A stretch of DNA of 64,000 nt, from the NCBI GenBank assembly GCA_030340625.1, contig JAOPHQ010001795.1, positions 1 to 64,000 on the forward strand, in the 5' to 3' direction. This DNA is from Merluccius polli. Taxonomy: Eukaryota; Chordata; Actinopteri; Gadiformes; Merlucciidae. This document shows positions 10,881 through 23,460 of this stretch, one piece after another. A program made the translations under genes and the position numbers. How positions within the stretch are numbered: position 1 is the stretch's first letter; each line of letters starts with the position of its first letter. The notes below the pieces were generated by a model. It saw only the letters and a list, made by a program, of their open reading frames with translations, ran no database searches and was not told where the DNA came from.

Positions 10881-11230
10881 CTGTCTCTGTCTCTCTGTCT
10901 CTCTCTCTTGTCTCTCTCTCTGTCTCTCTCTCTCTCTGTCTCTCTCTCTCTGTCTCTCTCTGTCTCTCTCCTGTACTTGTCTGTACTTCTTTGACTTATG
11001 CTTTCATACTTTTTAATGGCTGTCTTTCTGGTCTCTTAATGATTGTCGTTAGTGTTTGCAGGGTGCTGTGTAAAGATGAACGTGCCGATCGGCCTTATTC
11101 ACATAGCGGGGTTCCTCGGTTCCTCCTCCCAGCCAGTGTTTAGAACCAAGATGGCTGCTAGGTGAATAAGGCCCACAGCCCTAACCTAGTAGTATGCATC
11201 AGCTGACTTTGTTGTCGTCGTGCTGCCCAG
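10880..11230. other. Intron or spacer with (TC)n
   Basis: A (TC)n-rich tract (about 10880-10975) is followed by unremarkable sequence leading to the acceptor at 11228-11230. No further adad1 exon could be recognised between 9460 and 11230, so this adad1 copy appears to lack its 5' exons nearby. Confidence 0.4.
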
Positions 11231-11347
11231 GCGTCTGAACCCGCGGTCCATCGCCGCCTGGGAGGTCATCAACCAGCTCAGCCTGCACCTCACTGTGGAG
11301 GGCAAGGTGCTCCACTCACCCTTCACTCATTCATCAATACTGATTAT

Positions 11348-12464
11348 TAGGGATGTCCAATATTGGCTTTTTTACCGATAACCGATATTGTTCAAATCTT
11401 AATTTCCGATACCGATATCAACCGATAGCGATATATGCGGCCACGTGAAACCTCCGCTTTACACTCATTGCAAAGCGCAATTTTACTATTCAACGTAGAA
11501 ACTTTGAAATAATTCCAAACCACCGACATAACTACAGCTACAACTAGCGTCCCACTACACGGCCGCACATGCCCAGTAAAGGTATGGTTATATTTTATAT
11601 CTACCATATGACCAATAACTAGGGTCACACTAACCTCGGTGCCTGTCTGCACGAACGGACGAAGAACCGAGTCATGAGCTATGAGCAGAGGCATGTAAGC
11701 ATGGGGGCAGCTCCTCAGGATCGGAATGAGTGCGTTGTTTGTTACATGTGTGGAGTAGATAGTGAGGTCAGATGATGGCGAAAAACAGGCAGGATTGTTG
11801 CTGTACGTGTAAAGAATATTTTAGAGAATACCCGGAGGCGACAGTCTGGCGCTGGGGCCAGACACCACAAGGACGAGGGGGGAAGACGTCAACAGCCATC
11901 CCTTTATGACGTTTTCACTGTTTGTGTATATAACTTCCTGGGTCAGGGATAGTTGGTGCTCAGACTTCGTGAACTGACACACACTTTGTTGTTCTGTCAG
12001 GGAAACGTAGTGGGACCCAGATATCTGTAAAACTCTGCACATTATACTGGTGTTAAGAATAAAACTGATTATTTCTTAAAGCTAAACAACTTCTTCTATT
12101 GCTTCATTAAAGAACACGCGTGAGTAAGAGTTTCAAGAGAAACTGCTTCTCACAACACCAGGCTTGTAATGAGACGGCGCGGCGCGTTTGATGATGTCAT
12201 CAAACCACCTCCTCACTTGAAACATAACAGATGTCTGAAATTATTTCAAACAAAGTGTTTATTTATTTCACACTGTCTTTGTACTAACAGAAAATGGTCA
12301 CTTGCATTCGACAATTAGAGCTTTCCAACAAGGTATAACACGCCATAGGCCACTTTAGTCATTTTGAGCTTTTTTAAAAACCCATACGGATTTTTTCTGA
12401 TATTGATTTGTTATGCCAATATCGGCCGATAGTATCGGTGGGCCGATAATATCGGACATCCCTA
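11348..12464. mobile_element. hAT-like element in adad1 intron, TSD CTGATTAT
   Basis: Terminal inverted repeats TAGGGATGTCC on the left and GGACATCCCTA on the right, with CCGATA and ATATCGG motifs inside both ends. The 8-bp direct repeat CTGATTAT flanks it (11340-11347 and 12465-12472). An 8-bp duplication and TAGGG-type ends fit the hAT superfamily. No intact transposase. Confidence 0.85.
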
Positions 12465-12653
12465 CTGATTATAGGTGATTAATACTACTGACGGCTACCA
12501 TCCTACCCAGTGGACCATACCAACTGGTTGGCCGATCTATCCATCATACATCTGGGTGGACACTCCCACTTGTGATGTCACTAGAGGGTAGTCACATGGC
12601 AATTTTCAAACGGCTTGCAATCGCTGATCACACTCACAGCTGCGTTCTCCCTA

Positions 12654-12761
<108 letters not shown>

Positions 12762-12917
12762 GTGTTTTCTGTGTCCAGCGTGGCGCCGTCCGCCGACAAG
12801 ATGGTGAGCATGTCCTCCAGTGACAAGCTGACCCAGTGGCAGGTTCTGGGCTACCAAGGAGCCCTCATCAGCCACTTCACCCAGCCCATCTACGCCCACA
12901 GCATCCTAGTGGGCAAG

Positions 12918-12955
<38 letters not shown>

Positions 12956-13025
12956 TTTAGCCCCTCTACATCCACAGCATCCTAGTAGGCAAGTCACACA
13001 CACACACACACACACACACACTTTA

Positions 13026-14100
13026 GCCCAGGCGTCTCCAACCTTTTTTCCTCTGAGAGCTACTTTTACAAAATAAAAATGGCAGAGAGCTACTCATGTT
13101 TTGTAACATTTATTCTCATCGCTCATTTTGAACAAACAAGCTCAATAAGCTTTCTTTTCCTGAACATTTACAATATGTTACTGTTCACATCTCACATTCT
13201 GTATTAAAACATCACAAAATTATTAATATTATTATTGTTATTGTTATTACTACAAATACAGATATTGCTACTTATTCACTTATCATTGTTCAGGGGTAGA
13301 CAATAAGGGAAATTTGCCACTGGCCCTCTGGGCCAGTGGCTTTTGAAGATCACTGGCCCCACCATTGTAACCACTGGCCCGGGAAAAAAAAAACTCACAA
13401 CTCACATCTCCTGACTGTATTCATCATAAATATAAAAAAACTAGCTACTATAACTTCTATAAAGCAAGTGTTTATCATTAGATTATTAAAATAATTCATT
13501 ATCATAATTACCATAATATTTCCAAGTTATTAATAGTAATAACAATAATAATTCAAACGCTGATCTACAGTGTGTCATAAATGGGACACGTGTGCTTGCA
13601 GATCTGTGTTTTCAAACCTCTGTAGTTACACAGCAATGCGTTATCATACACTTCTGTTTTAACACTTCAACTTTTCTCTAACTTACTTGTCTGCAAAGGT
13701 GGGCATTGCCCTGCATAGCTCGCAATACACCTCGTTCTTTTCCTCGTCGTATGCGAGCCAATTCCAGCGGTCTTGCCACTGAGGCTGGAACTTTCTTTCC
13801 CTTTTCTTTTCATAATTTCTCTCACTCTCACTCAACTCTTCTGGTGCCTTTCTTTTCTTTTCTTTTTGTTTTTTGCCCGGCGTTTGGCCGGGTGCTGGGG
13901 GTTTTAGGAACATTATCGGGAACAGAAACTCTGTGTTAGCAGTGAGCAGCAGTGAGCAAGCGGTAGGCTACGCATTACGCGGTAAAGAGCGGGCTGTGCA
14001 GGTGGTGTGTTTACGTCTCAGGGAGAGCACAGCGCCGGCTGTCTTTGATCGGGATCACGTAACTCTTGTGTGTTAGCGGTAATAACCGAGAAAATTTCAC
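13026..14100 (-). mobile_element. Transposon remnant with hAT-type zinc-finger N-terminus
   Basis: An ORF at 13683-13913 on the minus strand encodes a Lys-rich start (FLKPPAPGQTPGKK) followed by WQDRWNWLAYDEEKNEVYC and ELC. It resembles the BED/TTF-type zinc finger at the start of ZNF862-like and other hAT-derived proteins. A GTAAGT donor follows at its end. The flank at 13030-13100 (TCTCCAACC...GAGAGCTAC) looks repetitive. The rest of the transposase is absent. Boundaries are approximate. Confidence 0.5.
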
Positions 14101-14666
14101 AGAAGTCATTGCAAAACACTACCACAGGGATTTAATATGAAATTAGATATTAGATAAACACAAACACACACATGCATCCACATAAACACACCTCCATCCA
14201 AACCACAAATGCTTTGCATCTGGTTTAGCATCATTTATTGTTATGGTTACCAATATCGTCGGTAGCATAACATCGGTAGCGCTGTCATCACAACGCCGTT
14301 TTGTTACGCTGTCAGGCGACGGCGGCTGCAGCAACACGCGCGCCGTGGTGCTGGCGGTGAGCCAGCGCGCGGAGGGCATCACGGACGGCCTGCCCATGCA
14401 CTACTGCATGGTGCGGCCGCAATTCAGCCTGGTCCCCCCCGCCGTGGCGCCCGGCGCCCCCGCCGCCGCCGCCGCCGGCACCCAGCAGAACCTCGGCATG
14501 AACTGGAGCCAGGGAGACAGTTCCCTGGAGGTGGTGGACGGACTGGAGGGGAGGACCGTCGAGGAGTAAGCATCTCACACACACCTTTACACACAGAGAG
14601 AGAGAGAGAGAGAGAGACTGTCTGTAGTGGGTAGAGGCTATAGTGTATGTGTGTAGAGCCCTCTTT

Positions 14667-14701
<35 letters not shown>

Positions 14702-14991
14702 GTCTCCCTTTAAGAGCGGCCCAGCGATGGCCAGTCGGCTCTGCAAGGCGGCCATGTTGAGCCGCTTCAACCTGGTGGGTATACTACGAAGCTCGATTAG
14801 TGGGTTAGCGAGGTATGTTGCGCTCAAAGCCTGGGTTTGTCCTACGAAAGTCGCTCTCTTTTAGCGTCGCTATATCACCATGGTAACTTATGCTGGCAAC
14901 CAAACCTGGTCGGGAGGAGGTTTTCAGCTCAGACTTTCCGATTAGATCGGCTTCTTAAAGCTGAGCGCCGCTTTCGGGACAGATCCGATCC

Positions 14992-15278
14992 CTTTATGAG
15001 AGATACAGGTTCTCATCAGAGGGTATTCTGTATGAGAGATACAGGTTCTCATCAGAGGGTATTCTGTATGAGAGATACAGGTTCTCATCAGAGGGTATTC
15101 TGTATGAGAGATACAGGTTCTCATCAGAGGGTATTCTGTATGAGAGATACAGGTTCTCATCAGAGGGTATTCTTTATGAGAGATACAGGTTCTCATCAGA
15201 GGATATTCTTTATGAGAGATACAGGTTCTCATCAGAGGGTATTCTTTATGAGAGATACAGGTTCTCATCAGAGGGTAT
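14992..15278. repeat. 36-bp minisatellite inside the adad1 transposon
   Basis: Eight copies of a 36-bp unit starting ATGAGAGATACAGGTTCTCA. The period is a multiple of three, so long ORFs appear on both strands; these are not genes. Confidence 0.9.
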
Positions 15279-15559
15279 TTGCTATTTGGTCGTCCTTGTT
15301 GGACCTTATGAAGGCAATGCTACAAAAAGAAACCGTGCGCAGTGTGTCTGTGTTTCACTGCGATTTGTTGCCACGGGTACATATTTGCATACAGTTGGTG
15401 ATGCCGAACATATAAGCAAAAAGGTGCCTTCCGATACGCAAGGTTGTAGCTGCTGCCCTAAATACACTGCTAAATATGTTCGTGGTGTTTCCCAACTTTT
15501 TGCCAACACAAACTGTCAAGTTGCAAGTTATAACTTGCAGGTAAAAGAAAACACCTGTA

Positions 15560-15845
15560 TACGTGAATGAGCGGTAGAGTGGCGGTAGCGCGTCAGTCTT
15601 CAGATTCTGCGTGCTGGGTTCGATTCCCAAGTGAAGTGGGTATGTGTAGTTTATTAAAAAAAAAGTTATATTTCTTATGTCATATGGAATATTTATTCAT
15701 TAATGTTATGGAATTATCCAGTTTGGTAATCTAGATGGGGGTAAAAGGCAAGATGATGGACAGGCAACATATGAACCCCGGTCGCTGGCGTTCAGCTCAC
15801 ATACTAATCCACTACACCGCCGTCGCTACCATCCAGCACGGATGT
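15560..15845. other. Two tRNA-like (pol III-type) segments in opposite orientation
   Basis: The plus strand at about 15568-15632 has an A-box-like TGGCGGTAGCGCGTCAGTC followed by a B-box GGTTCGATTCC. The minus strand at about 15770-15831 has TAGTGGATTAG followed by GGGTTCATATG. Neither folds convincingly as a functional tRNA. They look like tRNA-derived or SINE-head fragments nested in the transposon. Confidence 0.4.
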
Positions 15846-15914
15846 ATTTGAAAGGAATTCCCTAAATTACACAAAAAAAGCAAGTTGGAGGTTGCTTTTG
15901 CATTTTGCAATCAT

Positions 15915-15983
15915 ATGCGTAAGAATTGTTCGCCATTAATCCCAATAGAGTATTGGGATTAATGGCGAACAATTCTTACGCAT
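15915..15983. repeat. Perfect 33-bp-arm hairpin
   Basis: Arms 15915-15947 and 15951-15983 are exact inverse complements separated by 3 bases. The left arm starts ATGCGTAAGAATTG. Confidence 0.95.
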
Positions 15984-16079
15984 TCACAGAATCTGCTGTT
16001 TTTTGCCAGCATGGGCAACTGTATCCAGGGGCGGACTGGGAACAAAAATCGGCCCGGGAAATTTTGTCCTGGACCGGCC

Positions 16080-16210
16080 TTGGGGTTGCGCGATTGTTGA
16101 CGGGGGGGGGGGGGGGGGGGGCTGCGCGATTTGTTGACGGGGGGGGGGTGCGCGATTGTTGACGGTGGGGGGGGGGGGGGGGGGCGATTGTTGACGGGGG
16201 GGGGGCCCTT
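16080..16210. repeat. G-run block with GATTGTTGAC spacers
   Basis: Four G runs of 9-19 bases are separated by GCGCGATTGTTGAC-like spacers. A shorter relative lies at 60410-60480 in the fgf2 intron, so it is part of a dispersed repeat. Confidence 0.8.
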
Positions 16211-16804
16211 GCCGTTATTTGCTTTTTAAACTCCTCGTATGAGTTCATAATCACTACTTGCTCCTCCTGAGTGAAATACACAGCCCGTGTTCGCTCCGTC
16301 GGATCCATTGCGTTGGGTTATGCCCTTTTTATGTGAACGCGCATTGAACCTAAAGCGGAAAACCTGGCTTGACAAAGTTACCTTTAAGTGAGCTTCGTGG
16401 AACCGTTTAACTCTGATCGCGAGTTTCATATTTAGCAATCGAGGTTTTCCCAAGAAAGCCTGGATATGTTCAGCGAGCTTCGTAGTATACCCCCCTGGTG
16501 GTCATCGAGGCTGAGAGGTTGGAGCTGCTGTCCACTGTGTCCTACAGGGAGGCCAAGGTCAGAGACGCATGCTGGTCCCTATCTGCACACATACTCCCAG
16601 AACAACGCTTTTACATCTGTATGTGCTTTTACAAATCTCTTGATCATGATTGTGGTGTTGTGTGTCATTTGTTGTTGTTGTTGTTTGCAGATGAGGGCAA
16701 AGCACTACCAGGAGGCCAAGAACCTGCTGAAGGTGCACCTTTTGAAGCAAGGCTATGGCAGCTGGTCCGCCAAGCCCCCCCACAGCGACAACTTCAATGC
16801 GTAA

Positions 16805-17759
<955 letters not shown>

Positions 17760-18330
17760 CCATAGACATCTTATACTTATATTTATAGACGGAGCGGTGG
17801 CTGCTGTGGCGCGAGACACTCGGCGGCCATCTTGGAGTGGTGGGGGAGGGGCAGAGAGTGACAGTTGACCGTATGGCAGCAGAAGACAACATGGATGCCG
17901 AGCTGCTGCTCAGCGGATTCCCGCTCGAATGAGCGGACGGTGGAAAATAGAAATCGCGGGATTACTTTTCACAAGTAAGATTTAACATTACCGTACTATT
18001 GGCTGTATTTTGTGAAAATAATATTACACGCCAAAACATGTCCTTTATCATAGCGACACGTAGGCCTATGACAAAAAACCGCGTGAGGTGTGATTAATTA
18101 ATCAGTGGTATTCAGTGAGGTGTGATTAATTAATCAGTGGTATTCAGTGAGGTGTGATTAATTAATCAGTGGTATTCAGTGAGGTGTGATTAATTAAATG
18201 CGCTGACAGTTCATTGCTCCTCCCGCCAAACGAATGACACTGAGTGGAGCGGATCACCACTCCAAGATGGCGGCCCCGCGTCTCGTCAGCGCCAGTAGGC
18301 AGTAGCGCGCGAATGCTCCGTCTCTATGGT
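17760..18330. mobile_element. MITE-like element, unit 2 copy
   Basis: Same element as 1044-1594, in the matching position of the duplicated block. AGTGAGGTGTGATTAATTAA internal repeats vary in number. Confidence 0.75.
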
Positions 18331-18564
18331 TGTAACGACGCGGCTAGCTAACGGTGAGTCCCTGTTTCTGGCAGTCTGGCCCCAGAAATGTCCCCGTTTT
18401 AAAATATATACTATATGTAATTGAAAAAACACTAACAGATTTTTAAATGGCATCGACTTACTGATGAATTCATTTCGAGACATTTGGTAATTAGTCTCTT
18501 AGTGTATCTGAGGCTGTGGCCTGGGGGGGGGGGGGGGGGGGGGGCTATCAACTTTATACCATAA

Positions 18565-19370
18565 ACAGACATGATCATAAGCAATAAGATCATAAAAAAT
18601 AGGATCATTAGCAATAGGATCATAAGCAATAAGAAAATAAAAAATAGGATCATAAGAAATAGGATCATAAACAATAAGAAAATAAACAATAGGATCATAA
18701 GCAGCAGGACGGGGTCATGTGAACCGTCTGGTGTCCTGGTCTGTGGACATCTTGTATGTCCCTCCATCTCTCCTCTGACCTACTGAACCGTCTGGTGTCC
18801 TGGTCTGTGGACATCTTGTATGTCCCTCCATCTCTACTCTGACCTACTGAACCGTCTGGTGTCCTGGTCTGTGTGGACAGATTGTATGTCCCTCCATCTC
18901 TACTCTGACCTACTGAACCGTCTGGTGTCCTGGTCTGTGGACATCTTGTACGTCCCTCCATCTCTACTCTGACCTACTGAACCGTCTGGTGTCCTGGTCT
19001 GTGTGGACATCTTGTATGTCCTTCATCTCTACTCTGACCTACTGAACCGTCTGGTGTCCTGGTCTGTGGACATCTTGTATGTCCCTCCATCTCTACTCTG
19101 ACCTACTGAACCGTCTGGTGTCCTGGTCTGTGGACATCTTGTATGTCCCTCCATCTCTACTCTGACCTACTGAACCGTCTGGTGTCCTGGTCTGTGGACA
19201 TCTTGTATGTCCCTCCATCTCTACTGACCTACTGAACCGTCTGGTGTCCTGGTCTGTGTGGACATCTTGTATGTCCTCCATCTCTACTCTGACTTACTGA
19301 ACCGTCTGATGTCCTGGTCTGTGTGGACATCATGTATGTCCCTCCATCTCTCCTCTGACCTACTGAACCC
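18565..19370. repeat. 15-bp and 64-bp minisatellites, unit 2
   Basis: ATCATAAGCAATAGG-like repeats at about 18570-18700 are followed by about ten copies of the 64-bp CCGTCTGGTGTCCTGG unit, compared with four in unit 1. A 24-base G run precedes at about 18521. Confidence 0.9.
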
Positions 19371-20950
19371 GCCGCGTCCACAGCCAGTAGCCCATCTTTG
19401 GGGGGTGAGAAGACCTCATGGTAACGTATTCATACTGAAGATGCTAGATGTTGCTGAACAGTGAGTTGACCTGGAGATGCTGCAAACTGCAAAGCATATG
19501 TGCATGCTTTAATAAATGACACGGCAGGAAGCGCTGTGGTTTCCTGCAGAGCAGGTCTTGTCTCCAGCACCAGGCTGGGCTCCTCAGTGTGCACCTCGCC
19601 TCCATGCCACAGCTTGGTCCAAGGAACCCAAGTCCTGGTTCTAATGGCACCGGATCTAACTGGACCGGATCATGCTCCACATCTGTATGTATTACCCCGG
19701 GCTTCACCGTGCATCACATATCAATGATGCAATGTCTGACCAGTATTTTATTATTTGTACATTTCTTTGCAATAGGGCTGAGGGATCTGCAGCCAGATCT
19801 GAAAGGCCACTTCGTGTGGCAGGTGTAGGAGCAAGCTCTTAGGAGTCATGGTTTTGTGCATTTTATGAATGAAGCCAGTGGGCGTTTTTTTTTTTTTTGT
19901 GTTTGTGTTTAAAGAAAGGTTTGAAATACTTCAACAAGACTCTGAGTGTGTGTGTGTGTGTGTGCATTACAAGTGGAAATGCTCAGATCCAGACGCGAGT
20001 CAGATCAGTACAACATGTGGCTCAGGTCGTGTGTTGGCTGGAAGATAGGTTAGATTTGCTCTCACTTTGGTGTAATTTGTGTAAGTGTAAGTCTTGTCTT
20101 CACCCCCCCCCCCCCCCCATCCTGAGCAGCAGAGACAAACAGGAAGTGCTTGATGTGGTCGCTCCTCGTACCTCGCTGCTCTCGGTGACACACACCGTCT
20201 CAACGCGACGTTGTGTGATCCGATGCACCGGATCGGATCAGGGGTCTGACCTCCACACTTGGGTAGGGTAGGGTCTCGACCCCAGTAGGGGGGTAGGGTA
20301 GGGTCTGGACCCCGGTAGGGGTAGGGTCTGGACCCCGGTAGGGCCCGCACCGCATCGTTGACCCCACGACTTATTTTCATCCTTCAAGTATCGGTAGTAG
20401 CCTCTGCAGACCGGGAGGATCCCGGCGGGCTCAGTGTAGACCCAGACCGCTGGCCACACGCCGATGCGATCCGATCAGAACGCGAGCCTGACCGCCTCGG
20501 GATGCGGTCCAGCTCATCGGATCACAATGTGAACAGGAGCCAATCCGGGACCGTCCAGACCCGGCAGCGGATGCGATGGGTTCCCCTCCCAGGGTCGGGG
20601 GCTAGGGGGAGCAGATGTACTGACGCTGCGGTGAGGGGGCGCAGGGGGACTTCGACGTCAGAGAGGAGTTTTATGTTGAGATGTGACTGCAGAATGTCCC
20701 CTTCATGTCTCACAGGAACGTATTTATCACCGCAGCTCTGACCCTTTCACTTGGAGGCTCTTCACACCCACTCACATTCCCCTCACATCCCCTCTGAAAC
20801 CTGTACATACCAAACATGTTGCACTGAAGTCAGGGTCTCTCTGTCTGTCTGTCTGTCTGTCTCTCCCTCTGTCTCTTTGCCTCTCTCTCTCATATTTAAT
20901 AGGGTCAGAACAAGCACATTTTTTTCATTTTTTTTATTATGTTAATATCA
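19371..20950. other. Duplicated non-coding DNA between adad1 and il2, unit 2
   Basis: Near-identical to 5318-6960. It has shorter GT, C-run and TC tracts. The sequence at the place of the unit 1 palindrome is non-palindromic here (20480-20540). Confidence 0.6.
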
Positions 20951-21373
20951 GAGCACCAAATCCAACAGGTTTATATTAAAAATAGACAGTTAATAAATTA
21001 TAACAATACATAATAATATAAATTATATAACATGTTTAGCACTTTTCAAGAGCTTACATTCGGTAAGATAAGTTAATACATATCAGTCTTCTTCAATATA
21101 AATAGCAAGTAGTATAAAGACACCTGAGTTTAGAATAGGAATGCATACAATCAAATAGTGTAACTATTTCAAATAAATATTTCATATGTATTTCAAGAAA
21201 TACATATACAAAGCGTGAGCATCAACATTTTCAGTGTAATGTAGCAGTTGTATCTGGATACACAGCCTTCAATAAATTAAATTCATAGGTTGGCAAATCA
21301 AATGATTTTGTAGTCGTAGCAACCAGCGCTTCAGTGTCACCTGCTGATCAAGTCAAGATGGCCGCTGTCTGGT

Positions 21374-23254
21374 TTAGCGGCCTGGCGTGTTCTCGCGCGT
21401 TGCACATATCTCCAGGAAATGGGTCATACGGTCCAGGATGTCCTGCCAAGACCAAGTGTGGAGGGCCATGCGCTCATACTTGAACTTGGGACATGCTGGG
21501 TAGGTACACTGAGTAGAAAACCAGAAACACCACAGTCAGCATTAAGGCTTTCTGAGTACAAGTTAGCAAAGGATGATTAAATTGTCCCGCATTAAGTAGC
21601 AAAGAAGACTTACCTTGATGTTTTGTTTTCCCAGCTGATTTACAATCGCCCCAATTGTATTCTTTTTGTCTTCACATTTTCCGGCCGCCTTCTTGAGCTG
21701 GGGAATCAGGCACTGCAGCTTGGCCTCAAAACAGTGGCTCTGCGAGAGGAAGACAGACATGTGTGTTTAGTCGACTAGCTGGCTCTGCTGCGAGGACCTT
21801 GCCTCCTCCACCACTTCCGGTACTAGAGAGTGTGGTGGTGAGCAGCAGTGTTGAAACAAACCATGACTCCTATGTAGCAGCTTGCTGCTGCTGCTCTGTG
21901 GGCTCGCTGGCGTGGTTTACACCAAATCTGACTTTTTATTTCTTAGTCTTACATGAAATTTCACTATATATATCTAAGTTTTCAGGGAGTTGTCGTCTCT
22001 CGTCCCTGGCAGACAGCTCTTGCTTGTATGAGTCAGTTTGATTGGTATCATCACAGACAGTCATTTCTCATTTGTTTTCTGTCAAGTTTAAGAAAGAATA
22101 AGAAATATCAAACTATATACACTTACCGTCATTGGCTTTAGGGTTGAATTGTGCTGATTATCCAAATTTGGCTGATTATCCAGATGGGATTGAAGAAAAA
22201 GGACAATCAATTAGTGTTGTTTAGAGAGAGATATAATGAGGTATTGGTACGAAATAGCTGCAAAAAGTAAGATAACTTACACATGTCACATGTGTCTTGA
22301 GGTATCATCACAGACACAGTCATTTCTCATTTGTTTTATGTCATGTTTAAGAAAGAATAAGAAATATCAAACTATATGCACTTACCGTCATTGATGGCTT
22401 TAGGGTTGAATTCTGCTGATTATCCAGATTTGGCTGATTTTCCAAATTTGGCTGATTATCCAGATGGGATTGAAGAAAAAGGACAATCAATTAGTGTTGT
22501 TTAGAGAGAGATATAATGAGGTATTGGTACGAAATAGCTGCAAAAAGTAAGATAACTTACACATGTCACATGTGTCTTGAGGTATCCTCACAGACACAGT
22601 CATTTCTCATTTGTTTTATGTCATGTTTAAGAAAGAATAAGAAATATCAAACTATATGCACTTACCGTCATTGATGGCTTTAGGGTTGAATTCTGCTGAT
22701 TATCCAGATTTGGCTGATTTTCCAAATTTGGCTGATTATCCAGATGGGATTGAAGAAAAAGGACAATCAATTAGTGTTGTTTAGAGAGAGATATAATGAG
22801 GTATTGGTACGAAATAGCTGCAAAAAGTAAGATAACTTACACATGTCACATGTGTCTTGAGGTATCATCACAGACACAGTCATTTCTCATTTGTCGTATG
22901 TCATGTTTAAGAAAGAATAAGAAATATCAAACTATATGCACTTACCGTCATTGATGGCTTTAGGGTTGAATTCTGCTGATTATCCAGATTTGGCTGATTT
23001 TCCAAATTTGGCTGATTATCCAGATGGGATTGAAGAAAAGGACAATCAATTAGTGTTGTTTAGAGAGAGATATAATGAGGTATTGGTACGAAATAGCTGC
23101 AAAAAGTAAGATAACTTACACATGTCACATTGTTCTTGAGGTATGTTACCAAGATTTTAATTTCTCCACAGGACATAATATGTTCACCAGTAGTGACTTG
23201 AAGGCACCCAGAGAGAGCAATAGTCCAAAACACAATCCTGAAAATATTCTCCAT
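21374..23254 (-). CDS. il2: Interleukin-2-like, copy 2, with amplified exon 2
   Basis: Exon 1 is 23120-23254 (signal peptide IFRIVFWTIALSG as in copy 1, then a divergent mature N-terminus with HIMSCGEIKILV). Exon 3 is 21614-21739 (CFEAKLQCLIPQLKKAAGK). Exon 4 is 21374-21508 (MALHTWSWQDILDRM, ending NTPGR then TAA). Between exons 1 and 3 lie four possible exon 2 copies, 22946-23011, 22666-22731, 22386-22451 and 22127-22171, each phase 0 to phase 0 with a GTAAGT-type donor. With one short exon 2 the protein is about 146 residues; each long cassette adds 22. Copy 2 lacks the cysteines found at residues 109 and 136 of copy 1 (Tyr and Arg instead). It is likely the il2-like paralogue reported in several percomorphs; which copy is il2 proper cannot be decided here. 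Confidence 0.8.
22127..23011 (-). repeat. il2: Tandem array of il2 exon 2 cassettes (about 280-bp unit)
   Basis: Exon starts are spaced 280 bases apart for three nearly identical copies and 259 to the fourth. Each unit holds a pyrimidine tract, a TAATCAG acceptor, the exon, a CGGTAAGTG donor and a remnant of the 3' end of exon 1 with its own GTAAGT. Three long cassettes encode PNLENQPNLDNQQNSTLKPS plus MT; the short one encodes PNLDNQHNSTLKPMT. The hexapeptide PNLDNQ or PNLENQ comes from an 18-base repeat, each ending in CAG and so offering alternative acceptors. Confidence 0.9.
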
Positions 23255-23460
23255 TTCAAGAGTTAGGAGTTGAAAGTTCAGCCTTAAAGATCGATGTCTT
23301 CTTAGCAAGTTGCTTTGGATTTGAAGTGGTGAATTTGTTGTGTACTGGTGACATGCACCTACTTTTATACAGTATGCAGTAGGTGTGGCGTGGAAATAGT
23401 AAGCTGAATTAGTGTGGATCAAAACTAATACACAGTTTTCCTACAGATGACTGGGCTTTT
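23255..23460 (-). promoter_or_regulatory. il2: il2 copy 2 promoter
   Basis: TATAAAA at 23363-23369 and an NFAT-core GGAAAA at 23436-23441 are kept from copy 1. The AP-1-like AGAGTCAT of copy 1 reads CAGTCAT here. Confidence 0.5.

Larger units (their letters stand above)
14777..16492. mobile_element. 1.7-kb TIR element inserted in an adad1 coding exon
   Basis: Perfect 19-bp terminal inverted repeats GGGTATACTACGAAGCTCG (14777-14795) and their inverse at 16474-16492. The exon sequence CCTGGT is present on both sides (14771-14776 and 16494-16499), a 6-8 bp target duplication that cannot be fixed exactly. Removing element and duplication restores the frame NLVVIEAERLE. The interior holds a 36-bp minisatellite, tRNA-like segments, a perfect hairpin and G runs. 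No transposase was recognised, so it is non-autonomous; the superfamily is not assigned. Confidence 0.85.

Noticed and set aside
13706..13939. Plus-strand ORF opposite the transposase remnant
   Set aside because: Antisense shadow of the Lys/Glu-rich coding sequence.
14942..15268. Repetitive ORF (MRTCISHKEYPL) on the minus strand and its plus-strand partner
   Set aside because: The minisatellite period of 36 is divisible by three, so frames stay open by arithmetic.
15568..15632. Functional tRNA gene
   Set aside because: A and B boxes are present, but the acceptor and anticodon stems do not pair well; it is more likely a tRNA-derived fragment.
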